A stretch of DNA of 63,976 nucleotides, taken from Acidobacteriota bacterium (GTDB taxonomy: Bacteria > Acidobacteriota > Terriglobia > Terriglobales > Acidobacteriaceae). The first letter of the stretch is position 1, and every line of letters starts with the position of its first letter. Positions 9,131 to 18,418 of the stretch are shown one piece after another. The notes under the pieces are model-generated. The model worked only from the letters and a program-made list of their open reading frames with translations, made no database searches and was not told the DNA's origin. The stretch is taken from contig JAJYBU010000022.1 of assembly GCA_021778845.1 (NCBI GenBank), positions 1 to 63,976 of the forward strand, in the 5' to 3' direction. The position numbers and the translations under genes were made by a program.

Positions 9131-9248
9131 TGCGCTGTTTGTCGCGACGGAGGAGAAGCAGATCCTCCGTCTGCGAAGAAAAGCGACAAGCGTTTCGGAC
9201 GGACGAAGGTTCACCGTTGGATATCACGAAGAAGAGTAAGGGCAGAGC

Positions 9249-10607
9249 ATGTTTCGTAAGGTAATGATTGCTAATCGTGGGGAGATTGCACTGCGCGTGA
9301 TCAGCGCGTGCAAGGAGATGGGAATTCGCACGGTGGCGGTGTACTCGGAGGCCGACCGCAACAGCCTGCATGTGCGGTTTGCGGATGAGGCGATCTGCAT
9401 TGGACCGCCGCAGTCGAAGGATAGCTATCTAAATGTGCCGGCGGTGATCTCGGCTGCGGAGATTGCGGGCGCGGATGCGATTCATCCGGGATATGGGATG
9501 CTGAGCGAGAACGCGAACTTCGCGGAGGTGTGTCGCGCCTCGAATATCAAGTTCATTGGGCCGCCGCCGGAGGTGACGCGACTGATGGGCGAGAAGGCTA
9601 CGGCGCGGCAGACGATGAGGAAGGCCAAGGTACCGATTCTGCCGGGGAGCGATGGAGCGATCCAGGATGTGGGCGCGGCGCTGGAGTGGGCGCAGAGCGT
9701 GGGATATCCGGTGATGCTGAAGGCGGTTGCGGGTGGCGGCGGACGCGGGATGCGAATCTGCAGGAGCAAGGAAGACCTGCCCGCTCTGTTTCAGCAGGCG
9801 TCGCATGAGGCGCTGAACGCGTTCTCCAACGGCGCGCTGTATATGGAGAAGTTTATTGAGCGGCCGCGGCACATTGAGTTCCAGGTGCTCGCCGATGAGC
9901 ATGGCCACGTGATGAGCCTGGGTGAGCGGGAGTGCTCGATTCAACGGCGGCATCAGAAGCTGATCGAAGAGGCTCCGAGCCTGCAGATTACGCCGAAGCA
10001 GCGCGAGGAGATGGGCAAGATCATCCGGCGGTCGCTGAAGGATATTGGCTACTGGAACGCTGGGACGATCGAGTTTCTGATGGATGAAGATGGGTCAATC
10101 TATTTCATCGAGATGAATACGCGCATCCAGGTGGAGCACTGCGTGACGGAGATGGTGACGGGTGTGGACCTGGTGAAGGCGCAGTTGCGAATTGCAGCGG
10201 GCGAGAGGCTGGATGAGATTGTGCCGAAGCAGCCGGAGATGATCGGGCATGCGATTGAGTGCCGGATCAACGCGGAACATCCGGAGAAGTTCACGCCGAG
10301 CCCGGGCAAGATTACGGTGTACAACCTGCCCGGAGGCAATGGCGTGCGTGTAGATACGGCGCAGTATGCAGAGGGCGTCGTGCCACAGTATTACGACTCT
10401 CTGATTGCTAAGCTGGTTTGCCATGGCAAGGATCGCGAGGAGGCGATGAACAAGATGCAGCGGGCGCTGAGTCAGTTCATCGTGCAGGGGATTCATACGT
10501 CGATTCCGCTGCATCAGCGGATTTTTGCGGATGCGGAGTTTCGTGCAGGAACGTTTGACACGAAGTTTATGGAGAGGTTTCTGGAGCGGGAGAAGCAGAA
10601 GGCTTAG
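9249..10607 (+). CDS. accC: Acetyl-CoA carboxylase, biotin carboxylase subunit
   Basis: A 452-residue ATP-grasp enzyme, the standard AccC length. Visible motifs are '[19 protein letters not shown]' at the N-terminus, '[18 protein letters not shown]', the glycine-rich ATP loop '[13 protein letters not shown]' (about 159-171), '[19 protein letters not shown]', and the metal/biotin region '[20 protein letters not shown]'. It carboxylates the biotin on AccB using ATP and bicarbonate. Pyruvate and propionyl-CoA carboxylase subunits have the same fold, but pairing with a short AccB and the absence of carboxyltransferase domains favour acetyl-CoA carboxylase. Confidence 0.95.
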   Translation: MFRKVMIANRGEIALRVISACKEMGIRTVAVYSEADRNSLHVRFADEAICIGPPQSKDSYLNVPAVISAAEIAGADAIHPGYGMLSENANFAEVCRASNIKFIGPPPEVTRLMGEKATARQTMRKAKVPILPGSDGAIQDVGAALEWAQSVGYPVMLKAVAGGGGRGMRICRSKEDLPALFQQASHEALNAFSNGALYMEKFIERPRHIEFQVLADEHGHVMSLGERECSIQRRHQKLIEEAPSLQITPKQREEMGKIIRRSLKDIGYWNAGTIEFLMDEDGSIYFIEMNTRIQVEHCVTEMVTGVDLVKAQLRIAAGERLDEIVPKQPEMIGHAIECRINAEHPEKFTPSPGKITVYNLPGGNGVRVDTAQYAEGVVPQYYDSLIAKLVCHGKDREEAMNKMQRALSQFIVQGIHTSIPLHQRIFADAEFRAGTFDTKFMERFLEREKQKA

Positions 10608-10648
10608 GGGCCGCGCGTCCAGCGGGATGCGCTTCGTGCGGAGGTGGT

Positions 10649-11278
10649 GTGAGGGAGTTGCCGAAGCTGTATGCGATTGCTGACCGAGCTACGCTGGATG
10701 CGCGTGGAATGAGCGTGAGAGAGTTTGCGCGGGAGATGGCGCAGGCGGGCGTGGGAGTGATGCAGTATCGGGATAAGACGGGGACGCATGAGGAGGTGCT
10801 GTGCGCCGTGGAGGAGATTACGGCGGAATTTGAGGGTAGGGATTGCCTGCTGATTCTGAATGACCGCGCGGACCTGGCGTTGCTGGCTGGGTGGAGCGTG
10901 CATGTGGGCCACGAGGACATGACGCCGGAGGATGTGCGTGCGCTGATGGGCGCACGAGCTTGCGTGATCGGGGTTTCAACGCACGATGAGGCGCAGATGA
11001 TCGCGGCGGATGCGGGGTGCGCGGATTATGTGGCCGTGGGACCGGTGTTTGCCACGGCGTCGAAGGCGGATGCGGAGAGCGTGGTTGGACTGGAGGGAGT
11101 GCGGCGGGCGCGGGCTCTGACGAAGAAGCCGCTGGTGGCGATTGGCGGGATTACACGCGAGAATGCACGCAGCGTGATTGATGCGGGAGCGGATTCGGTG
11201 GCTGTAATTGGTGGGTTGATGGGGAAGGGTGAGACGCCGAGGAAGCTTGCGGAAGACTTTCTTGAGATTTTGCGATAG
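10649..11278 (+). CDS. thiE: Thiamine-phosphate synthase
   Basis: A 209-residue TIM-barrel protein with ThiE motifs: 'VGVMQYRDKTG' (about 32-42), 'LLILNDRADLALLAGW' (about 68-83), 'VHVGHEDM', 'YVAVGPVFATASKADA' (about 127-142) and 'PLVAIGGITRENA'. It joins HMP-pyrophosphate and the thiazole phosphate to make thiamine phosphate. Note 'VHVGHEDM' where the commonest form is 'VHLGQ-D'. The GTG start at 10649 is preceded by GGAGG (10640-10644) four bases upstream. It sits 41 bp after accC; no other thiamine gene and no TPP riboswitch are seen nearby. A TenI-like role cannot be excluded by sequence alone. Confidence 0.88.
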   Translation: MRELPKLYAIADRATLDARGMSVREFAREMAQAGVGVMQYRDKTGTHEEVLCAVEEITAEFEGRDCLLILNDRADLALLAGWSVHVGHEDMTPEDVRALMGARACVIGVSTHDEAQMIAADAGCADYVAVGPVFATASKADAESVVGLEGVRRARALTKKPLVAIGGITRENARSVIDAGADSVAVIGGLMGKGETPRKLAEDFLEILR

Positions 11279-11289
11279 GTTTGGGGTAC

Positions 11290-12909
11290 GTGAATCCTGA
11301 ATTGTTGGTGCCGTCTAGCCCTGGAGGTCTCTCCGCTTCGTCTGCACAGGTGCGCGAAGACGTCGGTGAAGAGAACAAATCTGTGCTGGGTGGAAGTGCT
11401 CCCCACTTTGTGCAGGGGATGGGGTTATTTTCGGCGACGGCGATTGTGATGGGCTCGATGATTGGGTCGGGCATTTTCATTGTGCCGGCGGATATGAGCC
11501 GGGTGCTGGGGTCTCCGGCGCTGCTGATTGCGGCGTGGCTGGTGACGGCGCTGATGACGGTTATCGGGGCGCTGAGTTACGGGGAGCTTGCGGCGATGAT
11601 GCCCAAGGCCGGCGGGCAGTATGTGTATCTGCGTGAGTCGTTGGGGCCGATCTGGGGATTTCTTTATGGGTGGACGCTATTCCTCGTGATCCAGACCGGA
11701 ACGATTGCAGCGGTGGGGGTGGCGTTTGGAAAGTTTCTTGGGGTGTTCTTTCCGAGTGTGAGCGCCGAGCATTGGCTGTGGCATATCGGGCACGTGCCGG
11801 CGTGGCGCGTGGGGCCGATGGTGCTGGGCAACATGGACATTGGATTGAATACGGCGAACCTTGCGGCGATTGCGATCATTACGCTGCTGACGCTGAGCAA
11901 TACGCGTGGGGTGAAGCTGGGCGCGGCGGTTCAGAATGTGTTTACCAGTGCGAAGGTGCTGGCGTTAATGGGGATTGTTGGGGTGGGATTGGTGGCGAAG
12001 AATTCGGTCGCGATTGCCGCCAATTTCGGCGCTGGATTGCATGCGTTCTGGGCGAATGCGGGGTGGCATACGCAGCATGCGGTGCAGGTGGGGGTGGGCG
12101 GCCCGATTGCGTATGTCGGGGTGTTTACCGTGATTGCCGTGGTGCAGGTGGGGTCGCTGTTTAGTTCGGATGCGTGGAACAATGTTACGTTTACGGCCGG
12201 GGAGATTCGGAATCCGAAGCGGAATCTGCCGCTTTCGCTGGCAGTTGGTACGGGGGTGGTGCTACTGCTGTATGTGGCTTGCAACGTTGTGTACCTGAGC
12301 GTGCTGCCGATGGTGGGGTCAGCGGGTGCGACGACGCTGGCTGGGCGGGGGATACAGTTTGCGACCGAGGACCGGGTGGCGACGGCGGTGATGCAATCGG
12401 CGTTTGCGGGCTTGGGCGCGAAGTTGATGGCGGTGGCGATCCTGGTGTCCACGTTCGGGTGCGTGAATGGAATGCTGCTGGCCGGGGCGCGCGTGTACTA
12501 TGCCATGAGCCGGGATGGATTGTTTTTCAAGAGCGCGGGGCGGTTGAGCGAGAGGTCTTCTACGCCGGTGAACTCATTGTGGATGCAGTGGGCGTGGACG
12601 TGTTTGCTGTGCCTGAGCGGAAGCTACTCCCAGTTGCTGGACTACGTGATCTTTGCGGTGCTGGTGTTCTATGTGCTGACGATTGGCGGGTTGTTTGTGC
12701 TGCGCAGGACGCGGCCGGATGCGTTACGTCCGTATAAGGCGTTTGGGTATCCGGTGCTGCCTGCACTGTATATCGTCATGGCTGTATGGATTTGTGGTGT
12801 ACTGTTGCGATATAAGCCGCAATACACATGGCCGGGGTTGATCCTGGTGCTGCTGGGTGTGCCAGTGTATTTGGTTTGGAAGAAGCAGGGATTAGAGATC
12901 AGGCATTAG
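11290..12909 (+). CDS. APC-family amino-acid permease
   Basis: A roughly 540-residue integral membrane protein with about 12 predicted helices and the APC signature 'GSMIGSGIFIVPADMSR' in the first helix. The 'GELAAMMPKAGGQYVYL' segment follows. It should import or exchange amino acids across the inner membrane, SteT/LAT-like; substrate unknown. The first 40-odd residues are a polar cytoplasmic extension. Start is uncertain: GTG at 11290 has an AGG 10 bases upstream, while an in-frame TTG at 11281 directly follows the thiE stop. It is followed by a second APC permease. Confidence 0.85.
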   Translation: MNPELLVPSSPGGLSASSAQVREDVGEENKSVLGGSAPHFVQGMGLFSATAIVMGSMIGSGIFIVPADMSRVLGSPALLIAAWLVTALMTVIGALSYGELAAMMPKAGGQYVYLRESLGPIWGFLYGWTLFLVIQTGTIAAVGVAFGKFLGVFFPSVSAEHWLWHIGHVPAWRVGPMVLGNMDIGLNTANLAAIAIITLLTLSNTRGVKLGAAVQNVFTSAKVLALMGIVGVGLVAKNSVAIAANFGAGLHAFWANAGWHTQHAVQVGVGGPIAYVGVFTVIAVVQVGSLFSSDAWNNVTFTAGEIRNPKRNLPLSLAVGTGVVLLLYVACNVVYLSVLPMVGSAGATTLAGRGIQFATEDRVATAVMQSAFAGLGAKLMAVAILVSTFGCVNGMLLAGARVYYAMSRDGLFFKSAGRLSERSSTPVNSLWMQWAWTCLLCLSGSYSQLLDYVIFAVLVFYVLTIGGLFVLRRTRPDALRPYKAFGYPVLPALYIVMAVWICGVLLRYKPQYTWPGLILVLLGVPVYLVWKKQGLEIRH

Positions 12910-12936
12910 GGATTGGGATTAGGAGAACGAGAAAGA

Positions 12937-14487
12937 ATGGCGAATCTGCTGGCGGTTAAGCCACTATCCATGTTGTTGAAGGAAGCCGAGAACGAGGGCG
13001 AGGTGGGGCTGAAGCGTGCGCTTGGGCCACTGAACCTGATCACGCTGGGTATTGGCGCGATTATTGGGGCGGGCATCTTTGTGCTGACGGGGCAGGCCGC
13101 GGCGAAACATGCCGGACCCGCGGTGGTGCTGAGCTTTATCGTGGCGGGCATCACGTGCGCGTTTGCGGGTCTGTGCTATGCAGAGTTTGCATCGCTGATT
13201 CCGATTGCGGGGTCGGCGTATACGTATGGCTATGCGACGCTGGGTGAGTTTGTCGCGTGGATCATCGGTTGGGATCTGGTGCTGGAGTATGCGTTCGGAG
13301 CGGCGACGGTGGCGTCGGGATGGAGCGGGTACTTTGTTGGTCTGCTGCAGGACTTTCATATTCATCTGCCGCCGCAGTTGACGACGACACCCGGCAATGT
13401 GCTGTATCTGTATAACGACCGCTGGCAGCCGCTGGCATCGCTGCCGACGGGGATGAACGCGAACGGGCTGCCGCATGTGACAGGCGTATTCAATCTGGTG
13501 GCGTTTGTGGCGATTCTCGCCATTACGACGGTGCTGGTGATCGGGATCGAGGAATCGGCGAATTTGAACTCGGCGATTGTGATCGTGAAACTGTTTGTTG
13601 TCGGGGTGTTTCTGGTGCTGGGCGTCGGATTTCTGCTGCATCATCCAGAGGTGGCGCGGGCCAACTGGCATCCGTTTATTCCGAAGAGTGAGGGGCCGGG
13701 AGCGTTTGGGATTGGGGGGATTACGGCGGGAGCTGCGTCAATCTTCTTTGCGTATATAGGATTTGACGCAGTGTCGACGGCGGCGCAGGAGGCGAAGAAT
13801 CCTCAGCGCGATATGCCGATTGGGATTCTCGGATCGCTGGTGTTTTGCACGATTCTGTACATTCTCGTGTCGGGCGTGCTGACGGGCCTCGTGAACTACC
13901 ATGCACTGAATGTTGCTGACCCGGTTGCGGTGGGGATCGATGCGACGGGCGTGCGGTGGGGATCGATTCTGGTGAAGATCGGGGCGGTGTTCGGGCTGGG
14001 AACGGTGATGCTGGTAATGCTGCTGGGGCAGTCAAGGGTGTTCTTCTCGATGTCGAAGGACGGTCTTCTGTGGAAGTGGGCGAGTTCAATCCATCCGAAG
14101 TTTCGGACACCATGGATTTCGAATATTGTCGTTGGGCTGATTGTGGCCTTCATGCCGGCTATGCTGCCGATCGACAAGCTGAGCGAGCTGGTGAACATGG
14201 GAACGCTGCTGGCATTCGGAATTGTCTGCGCAGGGGTCTGGATTCTGCGTCGACGTAATCCCCATCTACACCGGCCGTTCAAGACGCCGCTGGTGCCACT
14301 GGTGCCGATCCTGGGAATTGTCAGCGCACTGTATTTGATCTGGACCTTGCCCTCGCTGACCAAGATCGTCGTGGTGGGCTGGCTGCTGGTGGGGTTGGTG
14401 ATTTACTTCACCTACAGCGTGAAGCATAGCAAGGTGCAGAAGTTGCCACATGATCAGCAGGAGCCACTGACCGAGTCGGCAAGCTAG
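12937..14487 (+). CDS. APC-family permease, cationic amino-acid transporter type
   Basis: A roughly 516-residue membrane protein of the CAT/YfnA type. The N-terminal 'LKRALGPLNLITLGIGAIIG' with 'AGIFVLTGQAAA' is the family signature, and 'FFAYIGFDAVSTAAQEAKNP' (about residues 275-294) is the conserved helix 6-7 region. About 12 helices; inner membrane. It probably takes up amino acids by proton symport. The start at ATG 12937 follows AGGAG (12921-12925); an in-frame TTG at 12913 lacks a good spacing. The two permeases are only distantly alike, so they are not a recent duplication. Convergent with the next gene. Confidence 0.88.
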   Translation: MANLLAVKPLSMLLKEAENEGEVGLKRALGPLNLITLGIGAIIGAGIFVLTGQAAAKHAGPAVVLSFIVAGITCAFAGLCYAEFASLIPIAGSAYTYGYATLGEFVAWIIGWDLVLEYAFGAATVASGWSGYFVGLLQDFHIHLPPQLTTTPGNVLYLYNDRWQPLASLPTGMNANGLPHVTGVFNLVAFVAILAITTVLVIGIEESANLNSAIVIVKLFVVGVFLVLGVGFLLHHPEVARANWHPFIPKSEGPGAFGIGGITAGAASIFFAYIGFDAVSTAAQEAKNPQRDMPIGILGSLVFCTILYILVSGVLTGLVNYHALNVADPVAVGIDATGVRWGSILVKIGAVFGLGTVMLVMLLGQSRVFFSMSKDGLLWKWASSIHPKFRTPWISNIVVGLIVAFMPAMLPIDKLSELVNMGTLLAFGIVCAGVWILRRRNPHLHRPFKTPLVPLVPILGIVSALYLIWTLPSLTKIVVVGWLLVGLVIYFTYSVKHSKVQKLPHDQQEPLTESAS

Positions 14488-14540
14488 TTGATCAGGGTGT
14501 AGACGGGACTCGTCAAGTCTGAGGATCTGGTCGCTGGCGG

Positions 14541-17426
14541 CTAGATTCCAGAGGGCGAGGTGGTCGACGGAGAGCTCGGCGCAACAGGCGCCGGGCTCTC
14601 TGGCTTTGGGGGCATGACGGGATGCTGTGTGGCGGGTGTTGGCGTGTTGTCGGGGCCTGGGGTCTCTGGTTCTCCGACAGGGTTGTGGGCGGGACGGTGG
14701 GGGTGGGCGACGACCGGGGGGGCGGGGATAGTGAGAACCGCGGAGTCAATGCTCGCTGGATCGTCGCGGAGCTTGAAGAAGATGGTTGCGGCGGTGAGGT
14801 GCGGAGCGGTGAGGGTGGTGCCGGTGTAGCCGTCTGGCACGGGGATGGACGCTGAGAAGTCGGGGGCAGAGGAGATGGCCTGGAGCAGGAAGAAGTTGTT
14901 GCCGGTGATGGTGCAGGACTGGCTGGGTTCAGGGGAGCACTGAAGCTGGGTGAGGGTGGGCAGGCGGACGAGGGTGACCAGGGGCAGCCAGTCGCTGGCG
15001 GGGGAGGAAAGGTCGTCGGCCGCAGTGGAGGTGGCTGTGGGGCTGGCAGGCTGGGCAGCGGCGTCATTGTCCGTTGCGGGCTCTGGCTGGGGGTGGTGAT
15101 CATTGCCGTGGCTGGTGACGGCGGCGGGGTAGATGGCGCGCATCCGCAGGGCTCCAAAGGCGCTGGGGCCAAAGGAGCGAAGAGGATCGAGCGTGGCCAC
15201 GATGGTGTGAGGGTCCTGCAGAAGCAGGCCGCCGGAGGGCGCGAGGGTGAGGACGGTACGGAGGGTTCCGTCGAGGGTCTCAATCTCGATCTGGCCGTTG
15301 CGGGGGAAGCGATCGGGGCTCTTGAGCGTGAAGGTGAGCAGCGAAGTGAGCGGGAGATCGTCCGGGTTGGAGAGGTAGATGTTGGAGGATCTTGCGTCGG
15401 GGAGGGTTGATTTGCGTAGCAGGGTGATGACGGGGCGGGGTGCGGAGACGGTAAGCGGCAGAGAGAGGGAGCGGCCGTCGCGGAGGGCGATGCTGGCGGT
15501 GAGGCTTTGGTTGACGTGGGTGGGAGGAGCGGGCGCGCTGGCTGGGAGAGCGAAGTGGAGGGTTCCGGGGACGGAGGAGTTGGACGCCTGGGTGTCGTAC
15601 GAGGCGTCAGGGGCGGGGGTGAAGATGAGATCGCCGAGAGTGATCTTGTCGATCTGGCCGAGACGCGTGCCGGTGACGACGAGAGTTTTGTCTGCTGCGT
15701 GGAGTTCGATGGCGGTGACTGAGGAGGGCTCGGAGAAGGTGCGGGTGGCGAGTTCGTCAGCCCTGGGCTGGTCGTACTGCTGGATGGCGAGGTGCAGGTC
15801 GCCGGGAGTGAGGTGGTGCTCGAGCGGGAGGGTGAGAGCGATGAGATTGGGGTCTTCAGGTTTAGGCTGGGACTTGAACGGGACGGGGAACTCAGCGTCT
15901 CCTTCTGGATGTGCGGTAACGGCGTGAACGCAGGCGGAACCCGTGGAATGGATCAAGAGCGTAGCGGTGTGGCCGGCGATGAGATTGTAGGTGGGCTCTT
16001 TGTCGGTTCCGGAGGACGGGACGATGGTCCAGTTGGAGCCGGGGAGTTGCTGGAGATTGACGGTGGGGCCGGTGAAAGCGTCGAAGCCCCAGCGGCCCTT
16101 GATGACGCCGGTGAGCAGAACAGGTTTGGGTTGGGGCGTGACCGGGGGCGTGACGGGGGGATGATCCGCGGCGAGGCTGGGGTTGGCGAAGGGGTTGGGT
16201 TCGCTGGAAACGGGCTGGAGAGTGGTCTGGTTGTGGAGCGGGATGTGGTGCTGCTGATCCTTCTGGAGGACAAGACCGCCGTAGTAGGCGTCGGGGGTGA
16301 GGGGAATGTCCGGCTCGGTGGGTGCGCCGGGAGGCGTGTTCAGGTGCAGGACGAGGTCGTGGGCGAAGTCGGTGGAGAAGACAAGGGGCGCGCCGTCGAT
16401 GGGCAGAACGACGGAGGGCTTGATGAGGCAGGTGACCTCGTTGGGGTCGGCTGGGCGTAGCGGAGGCGTGGTGACAGGCTGTACTGCGGGGAGCGCAATG
16501 ACCAGGACGGATTTGGGATTATAGAAGGAAGGTGGAGTGTTCAAGCGCAGGTTCATGGCGTCGTCCTGCGGGAAGCTGATGGCCGGAATGTACTGGTACA
16601 CGGCGGTGTGGAGGTTGCTCATGATGCGGACAAGGTCGACGATGGCACCGACGTAGGCAGAGTAGAGGCCGCCGGCGGCTGCGGGGGAGTAGCTGGCCTG
16701 GGCGATTAGATCCGAGGTGGGGCCATTGAGCGCATCCGCGACGGTCTTCCCGTTGCCGTTGTCGAGGACGATCTGCGCGCCGCTTTGGGTGAGGCAGGTG
16801 AACTGCATGTCGACGGGTTGCTTGAAGCAGGCGTCGTTGGGCTTGAGGGCAAGGGTGCGGGCGAGCAGGTCGGAGTGCTTGAGTAATTCGGCGGGGTCAG
16901 CCGGGGGAACGCGGCGAATGGAGGCGATGTACTTCTCGATGCGAGCCTCTTCATAGCCAGCGTCGTTGAGATCCTGGGAGGCGCGGACGAAGGCGCCGGG
17001 ACGGCCGCGGACGGCAGACTTGATGGTCTTGAAGTCGCCGCCGGTCTCCGGGGCCAGAAAGAGCAGGGCTTGCTGGGCGTCGGCGGGAACGGTGATGGTG
17101 GTGCCCTCTGCCTTTACGTCGCGGTTCCAGGTTTCGACGCGGTAGAACCAGTTTTCGGGAGGCGGATTGGTGTTTCCGCGCAGGAAGACGCAGATGAGGA
17201 GGTATCGGACAGATTGGGTGGAGGGAAGGTCGGGATGGATCCAGAGCTTATCGCCGGACTCGAGGTTTGGAACTGCAGCGATGGGCAGAGTCTGGCCGCT
17301 GCGCGTGACGCGGACGTCGATCCTGGGCCCGATGAGGTCGAAACGCGAGTCAACTGCACGACTGGGGTTGCAGCAGGAGAGGAGAAGGAGGGGCAGCAGG
17401 AGATATCGGACGCGCTTATCCATCAT
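14541..17426 (-). CDS. Large exported protein of unknown function (961 aa)
   Basis: I do not recognise a family. The N-terminus has a basic start, a Leu-rich core (residues 9-16) and 'LLSC' with Cys18, so it could be a lipoprotein; signal peptidase I cleavage after Ala24 is the alternative. The mature part looks beta-rich with many Pro/Thr/Ser. The segments around residues 560-700 ('AIELHAADKTLVVTGTRLGQ') resemble repeats of IPT/TIG-like or other immunoglobulin-like folds, but weakly. The C-terminal roughly 70 residues are Pro-rich and low in complexity. Codon use matches neighbouring genes, and the full-length frame is open, so I regard it as real. Its upstream neighbour on the same strand is an ABC ATPase. 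Confidence 0.75.
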   Translation of the reverse strand: MMDKRVRYLLLPLLLLSCCNPSRAVDSRFDLIGPRIDVRVTRSGQTLPIAAVPNLESGDKLWIHPDLPSTQSVRYLLICVFLRGNTNPPPENWFYRVETWNRDVKAEGTTITVPADAQQALLFLAPETGGDFKTIKSAVRGRPGAFVRASQDLNDAGYEEARIEKYIASIRRVPPADPAELLKHSDLLARTLALKPNDACFKQPVDMQFTCLTQSGAQIVLDNGNGKTVADALNGPTSDLIAQASYSPAAAGGLYSAYVGAIVDLVRIMSNLHTAVYQYIPAISFPQDDAMNLRLNTPPSFYNPKSVLVIALPAVQPVTTPPLRPADPNEVTCLIKPSVVLPIDGAPLVFSTDFAHDLVLHLNTPPGAPTEPDIPLTPDAYYGGLVLQKDQQHHIPLHNQTTLQPVSSEPNPFANPSLAADHPPVTPPVTPQPKPVLLTGVIKGRWGFDAFTGPTVNLQQLPGSNWTIVPSSGTDKEPTYNLIAGHTATLLIHSTGSACVHAVTAHPEGDAEFPVPFKSQPKPEDPNLIALTLPLEHHLTPGDLHLAIQQYDQPRADELATRTFSEPSSVTAIELHAADKTLVVTGTRLGQIDKITLGDLIFTPAPDASYDTQASNSSVPGTLHFALPASAPAPPTHVNQSLTASIALRDGRSLSLPLTVSAPRPVITLLRKSTLPDARSSNIYLSNPDDLPLTSLLTFTLKSPDRFPRNGQIEIETLDGTLRTVLTLAPSGGLLLQDPHTIVATLDPLRSFGPSAFGALRMRAIYPAAVTSHGNDHHPQPEPATDNDAAAQPASPTATSTAADDLSSPASDWLPLVTLVRLPTLTQLQCSPEPSQSCTITGNNFFLLQAISSAPDFSASIPVPDGYTGTTLTAPHLTAATIFFKLRDDPASIDSAVLTIPAPPVVAHPHRPAHNPVGEPETPGPDNTPTPATQHPVMPPKPESPAPVAPSSPSTTSPSGI

Positions 17427-17610
17427 GCTAGTTTAGATGCGCTGCCGGGGGTCCGGTGAGCGGATATGGGTCCGAGGTCTGGGGCGCGTGCTTTGCTGGA
17501 TACAGGTGCGCCAGTCAGATTGCTTATGATGAGCGAAATCTGGCGGATCGTCCTTGCTCCTATCGAGCACGGCAGGAGCAAGGATTGGAGCCTGTGTGTG
17601 ATGACATGGA

Positions 17611-18384
17611 TCAGGCGTGTTGTCTGCGTGCGCTGGGGCCGTCGGATTCGACGGAGCCATCGCGGATGGAGATGACGCGGTGGGCGTAATCGGCAATGTC
17701 GGGCTCGTGGGTGACGAGGACGATGGTGTTGCCTTCGGCGTGGAGTCTGTCGAAGAGCGCCATGATTTCGACCGAGGTGCGGGAGTCGAGGTTGCCTGTG
17801 GGCTCGTCGGCGAGGATGATGGAGGGCTTGTTGACCAGGGCGCGGGCGATTGCGACGCGCTGGCGCTGGCCGCCGGAGAGCTCGTTCGGTTTGTGGTTCA
17901 TGCGGTCGCCGAGGTTGACGGATTCGAGGGCGAATTTGGCGCGCGCGATGCGTTCGGCGGAGGGGGTCCCGTTGTAGATCAGAGGCAGTTCGACGTTGTG
18001 CAGGGCAGTGGCGCGGGCCAGCAGGTTGAAGGTCTGGAAGACAAAGCCGATCTCCTTGTTGCGGATGCGGGCAAGCTCGTCGTCGTTGAGTTGGGAGACA
18101 TCGTGGCCGTTGAGCCAGTAACGGCCCTGGGAGGGTGAGTCGAGGCAGCCGATGAGGTTCATCAGTGTGGACTTGCCGGAGCCGGAGGGGCCCATGATGG
18201 CGACGTACTCGTTGTGGCGGATGCGGATGTCAACGCCACGCAGGGCGTGGACCTGCTGGTCGCCCATCTCATAGGTCTTCCAGAGATTGTCGGTGACGAT
18301 GACGTCGCCGGGGTGCGGGCCGTCGGCGTTGGCTCCGGTGCGGTTCTGTTCCGGGGCGATCACTTCGGAGGTGTCGATGGTCAT
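17611..18384 (-). CDS. ABC transporter ATP-binding protein (MacB/LolD type)
   Basis: A 257-residue ATPase with Walker A 'GPSGSGKST' (about 66-74), Q-loop 'FVFQTFNLL', signature '[15 protein letters not shown]', Walker B '[13 protein letters not shown]' and H-loop 'LVTHE'. The 'EPTGNLDS' form is typical of the MacB/LolD/FtsE group, which works with FtsX-type permeases on lipoprotein, peptide or drug export. The N-terminal roughly 30 residues precede the usual domain. It lies 34 bp downstream of the HlyD adaptor gene and is probably co-transcribed with it. No FtsX-type permease gene is next to it. Confidence 0.92.
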   Translation of the reverse strand: MTIDTSEVIAPEQNRTGANADGPHPGDVIVTDNLWKTYEMGDQQVHALRGVDIRIRHNEYVAIMGPSGSGKSTLMNLIGCLDSPSQGRYWLNGHDVSQLNDDELARIRNKEIGFVFQTFNLLARATALHNVELPLIYNGTPSAERIARAKFALESVNLGDRMNHKPNELSGGQRQRVAIARALVNKPSIILADEPTGNLDSRTSVEIMALFDRLHAEGNTIVLVTHEPDIADYAHRVISIRDGSVESDGPSARRQHA

Positions 18385-18418
18385 AGGGTCTCCGTGGAAA
18401 CGGTGGAAGAAGGTTGCG

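Noticed and set aside
10608..10648. TPP riboswitch before thiE
   Set aside because: The gap to accC is only 41 bases and no thi-box sequence is visible.
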